Source: Mycobacterium terramassiliense (GTDB lineage Bacteria; Actinomycetota; Actinomycetes; Mycobacteriales; Mycobacteriaceae). Taken from it: DNA of 64,000 nucleotides. This document shows, piece by piece, positions 36,240 through 46,483 of this stretch. Where the stretch lies: NCBI RefSeq assembly GCF_900157385.1, contig NZ_LT717701.1, positions 2,328,353 through 2,392,352 of the forward strand. The letters run 5' to 3'. Numbering within the stretch: position 1 is the stretch's first letter; each line of letters begins with the position of its first letter. A program made the position numbers and the translations under genes. The notes beneath the pieces are model-generated. The model was not told the DNA's origin, ran no database searches, and was given only the letters and a program-made list of their open reading frames with translations.

Positions 36240-37133
36240 TGAAAGTTCCGACGCCAACTCCGCGATGTCGGCCGGCCCCACGCGGCAGCAGCCGCCGATG
36301 ATGCGCGCGCCGGCCGCGGCCCACTGCGCGGCCAATTCCGCCGAGAACCGAACGGCCCCCGTCCACGCGCGACCATCCCAGCGCTCACCGCTGTTCGGGT
36401 AGACGATCACCGGCTTGCCGACGGCCGCGGCCAGGGCGACCGCCGGCGCCACGTCGTCGGGCGCGCAGCAATTCACCCCGATCGCGACGATCTCGGGCAC
36501 CCCGGCCGCCACGGCGAACGCGTCGGCAAGCGGCTGTCCGGCGCGGGTCCGCGTCCCGTCGATGGTGTAGCTGAGCCAGGCCGGCGTGCCGACGGAGCGG
36601 ACCAGATCGACCAGGGCCTCGGCCTCGTCGACATCGGGCACCGTCTCGCACGCCAGCACGTCGGCCCCGGCGTCGGCCAGGGTCTCCAAGCGGGGCCGGT
36701 GCCACCGCGTCAAGGCCGCGACCGACAGGCCGTAGCGGCCGCGATATTCGGACCCGTCGGCCAGCGCGGCGCCGTACGGGCCGACCGAGGCGGCGATCAG
36801 CCCGGCCGCGCCGGCTTCGTCGCGCGCGGCCCTCGCGAGTTCGACGCTGCGGCGCAGCAGGACCGTGGCCGCGCGCCGGTCGATTCCGCGCGCCGCGAAC
36901 CCTTGAAACGACGCCTGATAGCTGGCCGTCGTCGCGATCGTGGCACCGGCGCGAAAGTAGGCGGCGTGGACCGCGGCGATCTCGTGCGGCGCGTCGGCCA
37001 GCAGCCGGGCCGACCACAACGGGTCGGAAAGATCGTGTCCGCGTGCCTCCAGCTCGGTGGCCAGGCCGCCGTCGCTGATCAGTACGGATTCGCCGGGCCC
37101 ACCGAACCCGGAAAACCGGACTGCCAATCCCAC
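36228..37133 (-). CDS. mmuM: Homocysteine S-methyltransferase
   Basis: The 301-residue enzyme (302 in Rv2458) has the three zinc-binding Cys of the family: GVNC in the middle (near 226, VNCCAPDD) and the GGCC pair near 285 (IIGGCCRVGP). It transfers a methyl group from S-methylmethionine or S-adenosylmethionine to homocysteine. I chose GTG 37133 over a start further upstream (37250) because of family length; TACATT at 37140-37145 is six bases before that GTG, so the mRNA may be leaderless. Its end lies in a hairpin shared with clpP2. Confidence 0.9.
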   Translation of the reverse strand: MGLAVRFSGFGGPGESVLISDGGLATELEARGHDLSDPLWSARLLADAPHEIAAVHAAYFRAGATIATTASYQASFQGFAARGIDRRAATVLLRRSVELARAARDEAGAAGLIAASVGPYGAALADGSEYRGRYGLSVAALTRWHRPRLETLADAGADVLACETVPDVDEAEALVDLVRSVGTPAWLSYTIDGTRTRAGQPLADAFAVAAGVPEIVAIGVNCCAPDDVAPAVALAAAVGKPVIVYPNSGERWDGRAWTGAVRFSAELAAQWAAAGARIIGGCCRVGPADIAELASELSPSL

Positions 37134-37407
37134 CCGGTAAATGTAGGGTTGTTGCAGCGGACCGGACTCGCTCGGGTAACGACCGCGACACGCCAAAGGC
37201 ACGGAATGCGCGTCTCGGCAGTGAGGGGGCCGTCTAGCTATATGTTTCATTCAGACCGAAGCGCATGAACGTCCCACGAACTCCCTCGAATATCAAAGAC
37301 GCGATTCAGCGGTAATGGTCGCGGGGGGCCCGAGCTAGCGGGTAGCGTCGGGGAATACATGCGGCATAGCACGACGAACGGCGAACAGGAAGTAGGCCCT
37401 CAGCACC

Positions 37408-38688
<1,281 letters not shown>

Positions 38689-38716
38689 CGTTTTCTCGAT
38701 CCCGGCCGCCTGAGGC

Positions 38717-39961
38717 TTGAGTAGCTCCGACGCGGTTCCCCAGCGCCTGGCGCGCGCGCTGGACATACTGAACTTCCTGCTGGCCGATGTTCGCGACGGG
38801 TTGGGCCCGTACCTCTCCATTTACCTTCTGCTGACACACCATTGGGACCAGAGGTCCATCGGGTTCGTCATGGCGGTTGGCGGCATCGGGGCGATCGTCG
38901 CGCAGGCGCCGGCCGGCGCGCTGGTGGACCGGACGACGGCCAAGCGGGCGGTGATCATCGGCGGTGCGCTGACGGTCACCGCCGGATCGCTGGCAATGCC
39001 GTTGTTCCCCGGCTTCTACTCGATCTCGGTCCTCCAGGCGCTCACCGGGATCGCCGGCTCGGTTTTCGCCCCGGCGCTGGCGGCGATCACCCTCGGCGTC
39101 GTCGGCCCCCGACTGTTCTCGCGGCGGGTCGGACGAAACGAGGCGTTCAACCACGCGGGGAACGCGTCGGCCGCGGCCATCACCGGCGGCCTGGCATATT
39201 TCCTCGGGCCGGTGGTGGTGTTCTGGGTGCTCGCCGCGATGGCCGCAGGCAGTGTGCTCGCGACCCTGCGCATCCCGCGCGACGCGATCGATCACGACGT
39301 CGCGCGCGGCATGGACCACGCCGCCGGGGAGCCGCACCGGCAGCCGTCAAGGCTGGCGGTGCTGCTGCACAACCGCAGGCTGATGATCTTCGCCGCGACG
39401 GTCATCGCCTTCCACTTCGCCAACGCGGCGATGCTGCCCCTGGTCGGTCAGCTCCTGGCGCTGCACAACAAAGACGTCGGGACGGCGCTGATGGCGGGCT
39501 GCATCGTGGCCGCCCAGGTGGTGATGGTGCCGGTCGCCTACGTGGCGGGCGCCAAGGCCGATTCGTGGGGCCGCAAGCCGATCTTCCTGGCCGGATTCGC
39601 GGTGCTGGCCGCGCGCGGGTTCCTCTACACCCTGTCGGGCAACCCCTATTGGCTGGTCGGCGTCCAGCTTCTCGACGGCGTGGGGGCCGGTGTGTTCGGT
39701 GCGCTGTTCCCCCTCGTCGTGCAGGACGTGACGCACGGGACCGGCCGGTTCAACATCAGCCTGGGGGCGGTGACGGCCGCGACGGGCGTCGGCGCTGCGG
39801 TCTCGAACCTGGTCGCGGGCGCCATCGTGGTCGCCGGCGGCTACAACGCCGCCTTCGCCTTTCTGGGCGCCCTGGCCGCCGCGGGCTTCGTCGTGTATCT
39901 CGTGGCGATGCCCGAAACGGCCCCGCTACAGCGCGGCGCCCCGTCCGCACCGCGAACGTGA
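38717..39961 (+). CDS. Major facilitator superfamily transporter
   Basis: The 414-residue protein has about 12 hydrophobic helices, the loop 2-3 motif ALVDRTTAKRA and a second-half counterpart AGAKADSWGRKP. It corresponds to Rv2456c (418). It begins with TTG at 38717, 28 bases after clpX, and may be co-transcribed with it. The substrate cannot be told from sequence; MFS members of this branch are usually annotated as drug or metabolite exporters. Confidence 0.85.
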   Translation: MSSSDAVPQRLARALDILNFLLADVRDGLGPYLSIYLLLTHHWDQRSIGFVMAVGGIGAIVAQAPAGALVDRTTAKRAVIIGGALTVTAGSLAMPLFPGFYSISVLQALTGIAGSVFAPALAAITLGVVGPRLFSRRVGRNEAFNHAGNASAAAITGGLAYFLGPVVVFWVLAAMAAGSVLATLRIPRDAIDHDVARGMDHAAGEPHRQPSRLAVLLHNRRLMIFAATVIAFHFANAAMLPLVGQLLALHNKDVGTALMAGCIVAAQVVMVPVAYVAGAKADSWGRKPIFLAGFAVLAARGFLYTLSGNPYWLVGVQLLDGVGAGVFGALFPLVVQDVTHGTGRFNISLGAVTAATGVGAAVSNLVAGAIVVAGGYNAAFAFLGALAAAGFVVYLVAMPETAPLQRGAPSAPRT

Positions 39962-40191
39962 CCAATACCACAGTTTTGGACTGTCCGCACCGCCGCCCTT
40001 GCCTGACTTCGGCATTGGGGACAAATCCGCTGCATGCAATGCTTTCGAGACGCCCATGCTCGCCTAAAAGCAGTGCCATAATTGGTACTACTAGTGACAC
40101 ACAAGGTCGAGCGTGCAGGAGTGGCCTCAACGGCGCGTAACCTAAAGCTCCAGCGCAGTGCCTATCCGGATGACGAATGGAAGGCGGATAC

Positions 40192-42156
40192 GTGGATCCG
40201 AACGGCAGCGGAGCCGGGTCTGATTCTCACAATGGCTCCTCTGGGAATGGGTCGGCCGACCGCCAACGTCTAGAACAGGTTGTCATCCGATTCGCCGGGG
40301 ACTCCGGCGACGGCATGCAGCTGACCGGCGACCGGTTCACGTCGGAGGCGGCGCTTTTCGGAAACGACCTCGCGACCCAGCCGAACTACCCCGCCGAGAT
40401 CCGCGCCCCCGCAGGCACTTTGCCCGGGGTCTCTTCCTTTCAGATTCAGATCGCCGATTACGACATCTTGACCGCCGGCGACCGCCCCGATGTCCTCGTC
40501 GCCATGAATCCGGCGGCGCTGAAGGCCAACATCGACGATTTGCCGCGCGGCGGAATGGTGATCGCGAACTCCGACGAGTTCACCAAGCGCAACCTGACGA
40601 AGGTCGGCTACATCACGAACCCGCTGGAGTCCGACGAGCTCGAAGAGTACGTCGTGCACTCCGTCGCGATGACGACGCTGACCCTCGGGGCCGTCGAGGC
40701 GATCGGTGCGTCGAAGAAGGACGGCCAGCGCGCCAAGAACATGTTCGCGCTCGGCCTGTTGTCGTGGATGTACGGGCGGCCGATCGAAGCCAGCGAGAAA
40801 TTCATCCGCGAGAAGTTCGCCCGCAAGCCCGACATCGCCGAGGCCAACGTGCTCGCGCTGAAGGCGGGCTGGAACTACGGCGAAACCACCGAGGCGTTCG
40901 GCACCACCTACGAGGTCTCCCGGGCGTCCCTGCCGTCGGGCGAATACCGCCAGATCTCCGGCAACACGGCGCTGTCCTACGGCATCGTCACCGCCGGTCA
41001 GCTGGCCGGCATCCAGGTCGTTCTCGGCAGTTACCCCATCACGCCGGCCTCGGACATCCTGCACGAGCTCTCCAAGCACAAGAACTTCAACGTGATCACC
41101 TTCCAGGCCGAGGACGAGATCGGCGGCATCTGCGCGGCGATCGGCGCCTCCTACGGCGGCGCCCTCGGCGTCACCAGCACGTCCGGACCCGGCATCTCGC
41201 TGAAGTCCGAGGCGCTGGGCCTCGCGGTGATGACCGAGCTGCCGCTGCTGGTTATCGACGTGCAGCGGGGCGGCCCGTCGACGGGGCTGCCCACCAAGAC
41301 CGAGCAGGCCGACCTGCTGCAGGCGCTGTACGGCCGCAACGGGGAATCGCCGGTGGCGGTGGTGGCGCCGCGATCGCCGTCCGACTGCTTCGAAACCGCG
41401 ATCGAGGCGGTGCGCATCGCGGTGTCGTACCACACCCCGGTGATCGTGCTGTCCGACGGCGCGATCGCCAACGGCTCGGAGCCGTGGCGCATCCCGGACG
41501 TTGGCTCGCTGCTGCCGATCAGGCACGCCTTCGCCAAACCCGACGAGCCCTTCCAGCCGTACAACCGCGACCCGGAGACGCTGGCCCGGCAGTTCGCCGT
41601 CCCGGGCACCCCCGGGCTCGAGCACCGCATCGGTGGCCTGGAGGCCGCCAACGGCTCCGGCAACATCTCCTACGAGCCGGTCAACCACGACCTCATGGTG
41701 CGCATTCGCCAGGCCAAGATCGACGGCATCGCCGTTCCCGATCTCGAAGTCGACGACCCGACCGGGGATGCCGAGCTGCTGCTGATCGGGTGGGGCAGCT
41801 CGTATGGTCCGATCGGCGAGGCCTGCCGGCGCGCCCGGCGCAAGGGCATCAAGGTCGCCCATGCTCACCTGCGCCACCTCAGCCCGTTCCCGCCGAACCT
41901 GGGCGACGTGCTGCGGCGCTACCCGATGGTGGTGTGCCCGGAGATGAACCTGGGCCAGCTGGCGCTGATCCTGCGTGGCAAGTACCTGGTCGACGTGCAG
42001 TCCGTCACCAAGGTGCAGGGCGTCGCGTTCCTCGCCGACGAGATCGGGCGCCTCATCCGCGCCGCGCTGGGCGGCACGCTGGCGGAAATCGAGCAAGACA
42101 AGAAGATGGTCGCCAGAATGGCGGCAGCAACGGTTGGAGCAGGAGCTAGCGAATGA
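40192..42156 (+). CDS. korA: 2-oxoglutarate:ferredoxin oxidoreductase, alpha subunit
   Basis: The protein (654 residues from GTG 40192, 653 in Rv2455c) starts MDPNGSGAGSDSHNG; ATG 40177 is the alternative. It contains the gamma-type domain (VIRFAGDSGDGMQLTGDRFT near 25-44) and the pyrimidine-binding alpha domain (GSYPITPASDILHELSK near 280 and RGGPSTGLPTKTEQADL near 360). It makes succinyl-CoA from 2-oxoglutarate with ferredoxin reduction, an oxygen-tolerant by-pass of the 2-oxoglutarate dehydrogenase complex. The 3' ATGA overlaps korB. CATAAT at 40075-40080 is a possible -10 element. Confidence 0.95.
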   Translation: MDPNGSGAGSDSHNGSSGNGSADRQRLEQVVIRFAGDSGDGMQLTGDRFTSEAALFGNDLATQPNYPAEIRAPAGTLPGVSSFQIQIADYDILTAGDRPDVLVAMNPAALKANIDDLPRGGMVIANSDEFTKRNLTKVGYITNPLESDELEEYVVHSVAMTTLTLGAVEAIGASKKDGQRAKNMFALGLLSWMYGRPIEASEKFIREKFARKPDIAEANVLALKAGWNYGETTEAFGTTYEVSRASLPSGEYRQISGNTALSYGIVTAGQLAGIQVVLGSYPITPASDILHELSKHKNFNVITFQAEDEIGGICAAIGASYGGALGVTSTSGPGISLKSEALGLAVMTELPLLVIDVQRGGPSTGLPTKTEQADLLQALYGRNGESPVAVVAPRSPSDCFETAIEAVRIAVSYHTPVIVLSDGAIANGSEPWRIPDVGSLLPIRHAFAKPDEPFQPYNRDPETLARQFAVPGTPGLEHRIGGLEAANGSGNISYEPVNHDLMVRIRQAKIDGIAVPDLEVDDPTGDAELLLIGWGSSYGPIGEACRRARRKGIKVAHAHLRHLSPFPPNLGDVLRRYPMVVCPEMNLGQLALILRGKYLVDVQSVTKVQGVAFLADEIGRLIRAALGGTLAEIEQDKKMVARMAAATVGAGASE

Positions 42157-43241
42157 CCGACCTGGTTGGTGCGGACCTCGGGGTCACCCCGAGGCTGACC
42201 AAGAACGACGGCGTCCCCACGGTGTCTGCCGGGGATCAGCCGCAGAAGGCCAAGGATTTCACCAGCGATCAGGAGGTGCGTTGGTGCCCGGGCTGCGGTG
42301 ACTACGTCATCCTCAACACCATCCGCAACTTCCTGCCGGAGCTCGGACTGCGCCGCGAGAACATCGTCTTCATCAGCGGCATCGGCTGCTCGAGCCGGTT
42401 CCCGTACTACCTGGAGACCTACGGGTTCCACTCGATCCACGGCCGCGCGCCGGCGATCGCCACCGGTTTGGCCTTGGCCCGCGAGGACCTTTCGGTGTGG
42501 GTGGTGACCGGCGACGGTGACGCGTTGTCGATCGGCGGCAACCACCTGATCCACGCGCTGCGCCGCAACGTCAACATCACCATCCTGCTGTTCAACAACC
42601 GGATCTACGGCCTGACCAAGGGCCAGTACTCGCCGACGTCGGAGGTCGGCAAGATCACCAAGTCGACCCCGATGGGTTCGCTCGATCAGCCGTTCAACCC
42701 GGTGTCGCTGGCGCTGGGCGCCGAGGCCACCTTCGTCGGTCGCGCGCTGGACTCCGACCGCACCGGGCTGACCGAGGTACTCCGCGCCGCCGCCGAACAC
42801 CGGGGCGCCGCCGTGGTCGAAATCCTGCAGGACTGCCCGATCTTCAACGACGGCTCCTTCGACGCGCTGCGCAAGGAGGGCGCCGAGGAGCGGGTGATCA
42901 ACGTCCACCACGGCGAGCCCATTGTGTTCGGCGCCAACGGAGAATACTGCGTGGTGAAGTCCGGCTTCAGCCTCGAGGTGGCCAAGACCGCCGACGTGAG
43001 CGTCGACGAGATCGTCGTGCACGACGCGCACGCCGACGACTCGGCGTACGCGTTCGCGCTGTCGCGGCTGTCGGATCAGAACCTCGACCACACCGTGCTG
43101 GGCATCTTCCGCAACATCAGCCGGCCCACCTATGACGACGCGGCACGCTCCCAGGTCCGCGCCGCGCAGGCATCCAAGCCGTTCGACTCGGCCGCGCTGC
43201 AGTCGCTGCTGACCGGGCGCGACACCTGGACCGTCGACTGA
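42153..43241 (+). CDS. korB: 2-oxoglutarate:ferredoxin oxidoreductase, beta subunit
   Basis: The 362-residue subunit carries the thiamine diphosphate-binding motif [20 protein letters not shown] and the iron-sulfur-associated WCPGCGDY near residue 45, and CSSRFPYY downstream. It corresponds to Rv2454c (373). With KorA it forms the ferredoxin-linked enzyme. ATGA overlap ensures stoichiometric translation. mobA follows after one base. Confidence 0.95.
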   Translation: MTDLVGADLGVTPRLTKNDGVPTVSAGDQPQKAKDFTSDQEVRWCPGCGDYVILNTIRNFLPELGLRRENIVFISGIGCSSRFPYYLETYGFHSIHGRAPAIATGLALAREDLSVWVVTGDGDALSIGGNHLIHALRRNVNITILLFNNRIYGLTKGQYSPTSEVGKITKSTPMGSLDQPFNPVSLALGAEATFVGRALDSDRTGLTEVLRAAAEHRGAAVVEILQDCPIFNDGSFDALRKEGAEERVINVHHGEPIVFGANGEYCVVKSGFSLEVAKTADVSVDEIVVHDAHADDSAYAFALSRLSDQNLDHTVLGIFRNISRPTYDDAARSQVRAAQASKPFDSAALQSLLTGRDTWTVD

Positions 43242-43242
43242 G

Positions 43243-43848
43243 GTGGCCGAGCAGATGCCCGACGCAGTGTCACTGGCCGGGGTGATAGTCGCTGGGGGAG
43301 AGTCGCGGCGCATGGGCCGCGACAAGGCCACCCTGCCCGGCCCCGGGGGAGCCGCCACGATGGCCGAGTATGTCGTCGGCGTCGTCGCGCAGCGCTGCGA
43401 ACCCGTGTTCGTGATGGCCGCGCCGGGACAACCGCTGCCGCCGCTGCAGGCTCGCGTCATCCGCGACGACGTGCGCGGTCTGGGACCGCTGTCGGCAACC
43501 GGGCGGGGACTGCGTGCGGCCGCGGAGGCGGGCGCGCGGCTCGCGTTCGTCTGCGCCGTCGACATGCCGCTGCTGAACGCCGACGTGATCGACGATCTGG
43601 TCCGCCTCGCCACCGAGACCGACGCCGAGGTGGTACTGCCGTGGGACGGTCACAGCCACTACCTGGCGGCGGTGTACCGCACCGATCTGGCCGAGCGGAT
43701 CGAGGCGCTGGTCGCCGCCGGCGAGCGCAAGATGAGCGCGCTGATCGACGCCTCCGACGCCCAGCAAATCGTGCTACCGGATTCGCGACCGCTGACGAAC
43801 GTCAATACGGCCGCCGAACTGCGCGCGGTGGTGCGCCCCGGCGCCTGA
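43243..43848 (+). CDS. mobA: Molybdenum cofactor guanylyltransferase
   Basis: The 201 residues equal Rv2453c. The GTP-binding signature is [12 protein letters not shown] at about 23-34, followed by the Asp of the metal site in [10 protein letters not shown] near 106. It attaches GMP to molybdopterin to give the bis-MGD cofactor used by nitrate reductase and formate dehydrogenase. It starts at GTG 43243, one base after korB, and is probably in the same transcript. Confidence 0.92.
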   Translation: MAEQMPDAVSLAGVIVAGGESRRMGRDKATLPGPGGAATMAEYVVGVVAQRCEPVFVMAAPGQPLPPLQARVIRDDVRGLGPLSATGRGLRAAAEAGARLAFVCAVDMPLLNADVIDDLVRLATETDAEVVLPWDGHSHYLAAVYRTDLAERIEALVAAGERKMSALIDASDAQQIVLPDSRPLTNVNTAAELRAVVRPGA

Positions 43849-44704
43849 GGGCGAACGTCCGCATTTTTGATCGGCCCACAATAAATTGATTTGTGCAAAG
43901 CCATTCTTTGGACATTGAATAATTGGCGCCGCGCATTTCCATATTGCCTTTCGCCGGGCCGCTTGAGCCGTGTCTCGTAACGCCTTGGCGCAACGCGACA
44001 TTCGGCTGTCGCGCAGCGAAGCCCGGCGTTCGCCGGCCCCGGAATGCCGTCCGGCCGCGGCGAAATCGCCCGTCTGATGTGAAAGTCATTGAACTGGTGA
44101 GCATCCCAACAGGGCTCAGCAAAAGACCTTGCCGCACAGACATGTTCGTTCCCCGTCGGGCGGAATAGTTCAAGCCGGGCGCGTCGCTCGGCAATCGCGC
44201 GTATCTTGTTGTATAGTGCGCCGGTTCGCCGCCGTCGCCGATTGGGCCACCGGCCACAGAGTCGGTGGCCCCGGCCCGCTAACACGTGTGCCAGCTCACA
44301 AAATTGGCGTGATTCGGCTCACGATCCGATCGTTGTACCGGCCGCTGGGCACGTTTCGAAAAGGCGCGGCTGACCTGCAGAGATCGTTATGCGACCGCGC
44401 CGTGATCGGGTCGTTATCGAACCGAGATACCCGTTTACTGAAGATGACGAACGCGGCCGCGTTTCGTACGGTCCGTGTTAGCCCGAAAACGGGTTAACGA
44501 AAAGTAATCGACAATCGAATCACGGACCCGCGTGCGAGCGGGGCTGCGGGCGGCAGAGCCGCCTCGCGGCCCGGGGTTCTACCCCGCCGGGCAGATCGAG
44601 CGCCCGCCGCTGCGTGCCTGAACGAGACGGCACGTCCCAGAGCACCTTCGAGCACCAATCAAGCCTTCGACCCACCGCGGTGGGTCTGCTTTGGCGCGCG
44701 CGCA

Positions 44705-44721
<17 letters not shown>
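43849..44721. other. Long intergenic region upstream of rpfE
   Basis: No convincing gene is seen in these 873 bases on either strand. They include an AT-richer patch at 43870-43930, two CRP-like palindromes (44287-44322), a run of GATCG/CGTTA-containing repeats at 44320-44430, a G/C-rich structured segment at 44520-44610 and a perfect 18-bp palindrome at 44669-44686 (GACCCACC-GC-GGTGGGTC arms) 36 bases before the rpfE start. The size and structure point to complex control of rpfE. Confidence 0.6.
44287..44322. promoter_or_regulatory. Two CRP/FNR-like sites upstream of rpfE
   Basis: TGTG-N6-CACA at 44287-44300 and GTGA-N6-TCAC at 44309-44322 both match the palindromic consensus of the M. tuberculosis cAMP receptor protein (TGTGA-N6-TCACA). 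They are centred 22 bp apart, two helical turns. CRP is known to activate rpfA; control of rpfE is inference. Confidence 0.45.
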
Positions 44722-45109
<388 letters not shown>

Positions 45110-45136
45110 CCGCAGTAGACGCACCTCCTGAGGGGT

Positions 45137-45170
45137 AAGTGATGCCGGGCCTCGCGGCCCGGCATCACTT
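45137..45170 (+). terminator. Strong hairpin terminator after rpfE
   Basis: A perfect 15-bp stem (45137-45151 with 45156-45170) encloses a TCGC tetraloop, 27 bases after the rpfE stop. A T-run is lacking, as is usual in mycobacteria. Confidence 0.75.
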
Positions 45171-45197
45171 GTCTCGGGCTCGGGTAGCGTCGGGTCG

Positions 45198-46457
45198 ATG
45201 ACCGCAACGCCTCGCGAGTTCGACATCGTCTTATACGGGGCGACCGGCTTCGTCGGGAAGCTGACCGCCCAATACCTGGCCCGCGCGGGAGCGGGCGCGC
45301 GGATCGCGTTGGCCGGCAGGTCGCCGGAGCGGCTGCGCGCCGTTCGCGACACCCTGGGCGACGCCGCGCAGGGCTGGGCGGTGCTGCCGGCCGACGCGGC
45401 GCAGCCGTCGACGCTGGATGAGATGGCCGCCCGGACCCGCGTCGTCGTCACGACGGTCGGGCCCTACACCCGATACGGGCTGCCGCTGGTCGCCGCGTGC
45501 GCGGCCGCGGGCACCGATTACGCCGACCTGACCGGGGAGGCGACGTTCGTCCGCGAAAGCATCGACCTCCATCACAAGCAGGCCGCCGACACCGGCGCCC
45601 GCATCGTGCACTCCTGCGGGTTCGATTCGGTCCCGTCCGATTTGAGCGTGTACGCACTGCACCGGGCCGCGCAGCGGGACGGCGCCGGCGAGCTCGGGGA
45701 CACGCACATGGTGGTGCGCTCCATGTCCGGCGGGCTGTCCGGCGGCACCATCGCCTCCGGAGTCGAAATCATGGACACCGCGTCGCGCGACCCCGAGGCG
45801 CGCCGCCAGCTCCTCGACCCCTACACGTTGAGCACCGACCGGGGCGCGGAACCCGACCTGGGCCGGCAGCCCGACCTGCCCTGGCGGCGTGGTCGCCAGA
45901 TCGCACCGGAACTGTCCGGCGTGTGGACCGCCGGGTTCTTGATGGCGCCCTACAACACCCGGATCGTGCGGCGCAGCAACGCGCTGCTGGACTGGGCGTA
46001 CGGCCGGCGGTTCCGCTACGACGAGAACATGAGCCTCGGATCATCGGCCCTCGCGCCGATGGCGTCGGCCGTCGTGAGCGGCGTCGGCAACGCGATGTTC
46101 GGGCTGGGAAGCCGCTACTTCCGCTTCCTGCCGCGGCGCCTGGTGGAGCGCGTTGTTCCCAAGCCGGGCACCGGTCCGAGCGAGGCGGCCCGCGAGCGCG
46201 GCTACTACCGGATCGAGACCTACACCACAACGACCACCGGCGCCCGCTACGTGGCGCGCATGCAGCAGCGGGGCGACCCCGGTTACAAGGCGACCGCGGT
46301 GCTGCTGGGGGAGTGCGGCCTGGCCCTCGCGCTGGACCGGGACAAACTCTCCGACCTGCGCGGCGTGCTGACGCCGGCGGCGGCGATGGGCGACGCGTTG
46401 CTGGTGCGATTACCCGCCGCCGGTGTGTCGTTGCACGTTGACCGGCTGGGTGGGTGA
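45198..46457 (+). CDS. Saccharopine dehydrogenase-like / trans-acting enoyl reductase family protein
   Basis: The 419 residues equal Rv2449c. The N-terminus has a Rossmann nucleotide site (VLYGATGFVGKLTAQYLARA at 11-30), then the family segment TVGPYTRYGLPLVAACAAAGTDYADLTGE-like stretch near 85-110 and CGFDSVPSDL near 145. It is related to Rv2953, the trans-acting enoyl reductase of phthiocerol and phenolic glycolipid synthesis, and to eukaryotic SCCPDH. Lysine-pathway activity is unlikely; a lipid reductase role is possible, not proven. It ends 26 bases before valS. Confidence 0.85.
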   Translation: MTATPREFDIVLYGATGFVGKLTAQYLARAGAGARIALAGRSPERLRAVRDTLGDAAQGWAVLPADAAQPSTLDEMAARTRVVVTTVGPYTRYGLPLVAACAAAGTDYADLTGEATFVRESIDLHHKQAADTGARIVHSCGFDSVPSDLSVYALHRAAQRDGAGELGDTHMVVRSMSGGLSGGTIASGVEIMDTASRDPEARRQLLDPYTLSTDRGAEPDLGRQPDLPWRRGRQIAPELSGVWTAGFLMAPYNTRIVRRSNALLDWAYGRRFRYDENMSLGSSALAPMASAVVSGVGNAMFGLGSRYFRFLPRRLVERVVPKPGTGPSEAARERGYYRIETYTTTTTGARYVARMQQRGDPGYKATAVLLGECGLALALDRDKLSDLRGVLTPAAAMGDALLVRLPAAGVSLHVDRLGG

Positions 46458-46483
46458 GCTCCGCGCATCCCTAGAATTGACCG

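Noticed and set aside
44520-44700. c-di-AMP (ydaO) riboswitch upstream of rpfE
   Set aside because: The region is structured and such riboswitches precede some actinobacterial rpf genes, but I could not match the conserved core; a covariance-model search would decide.
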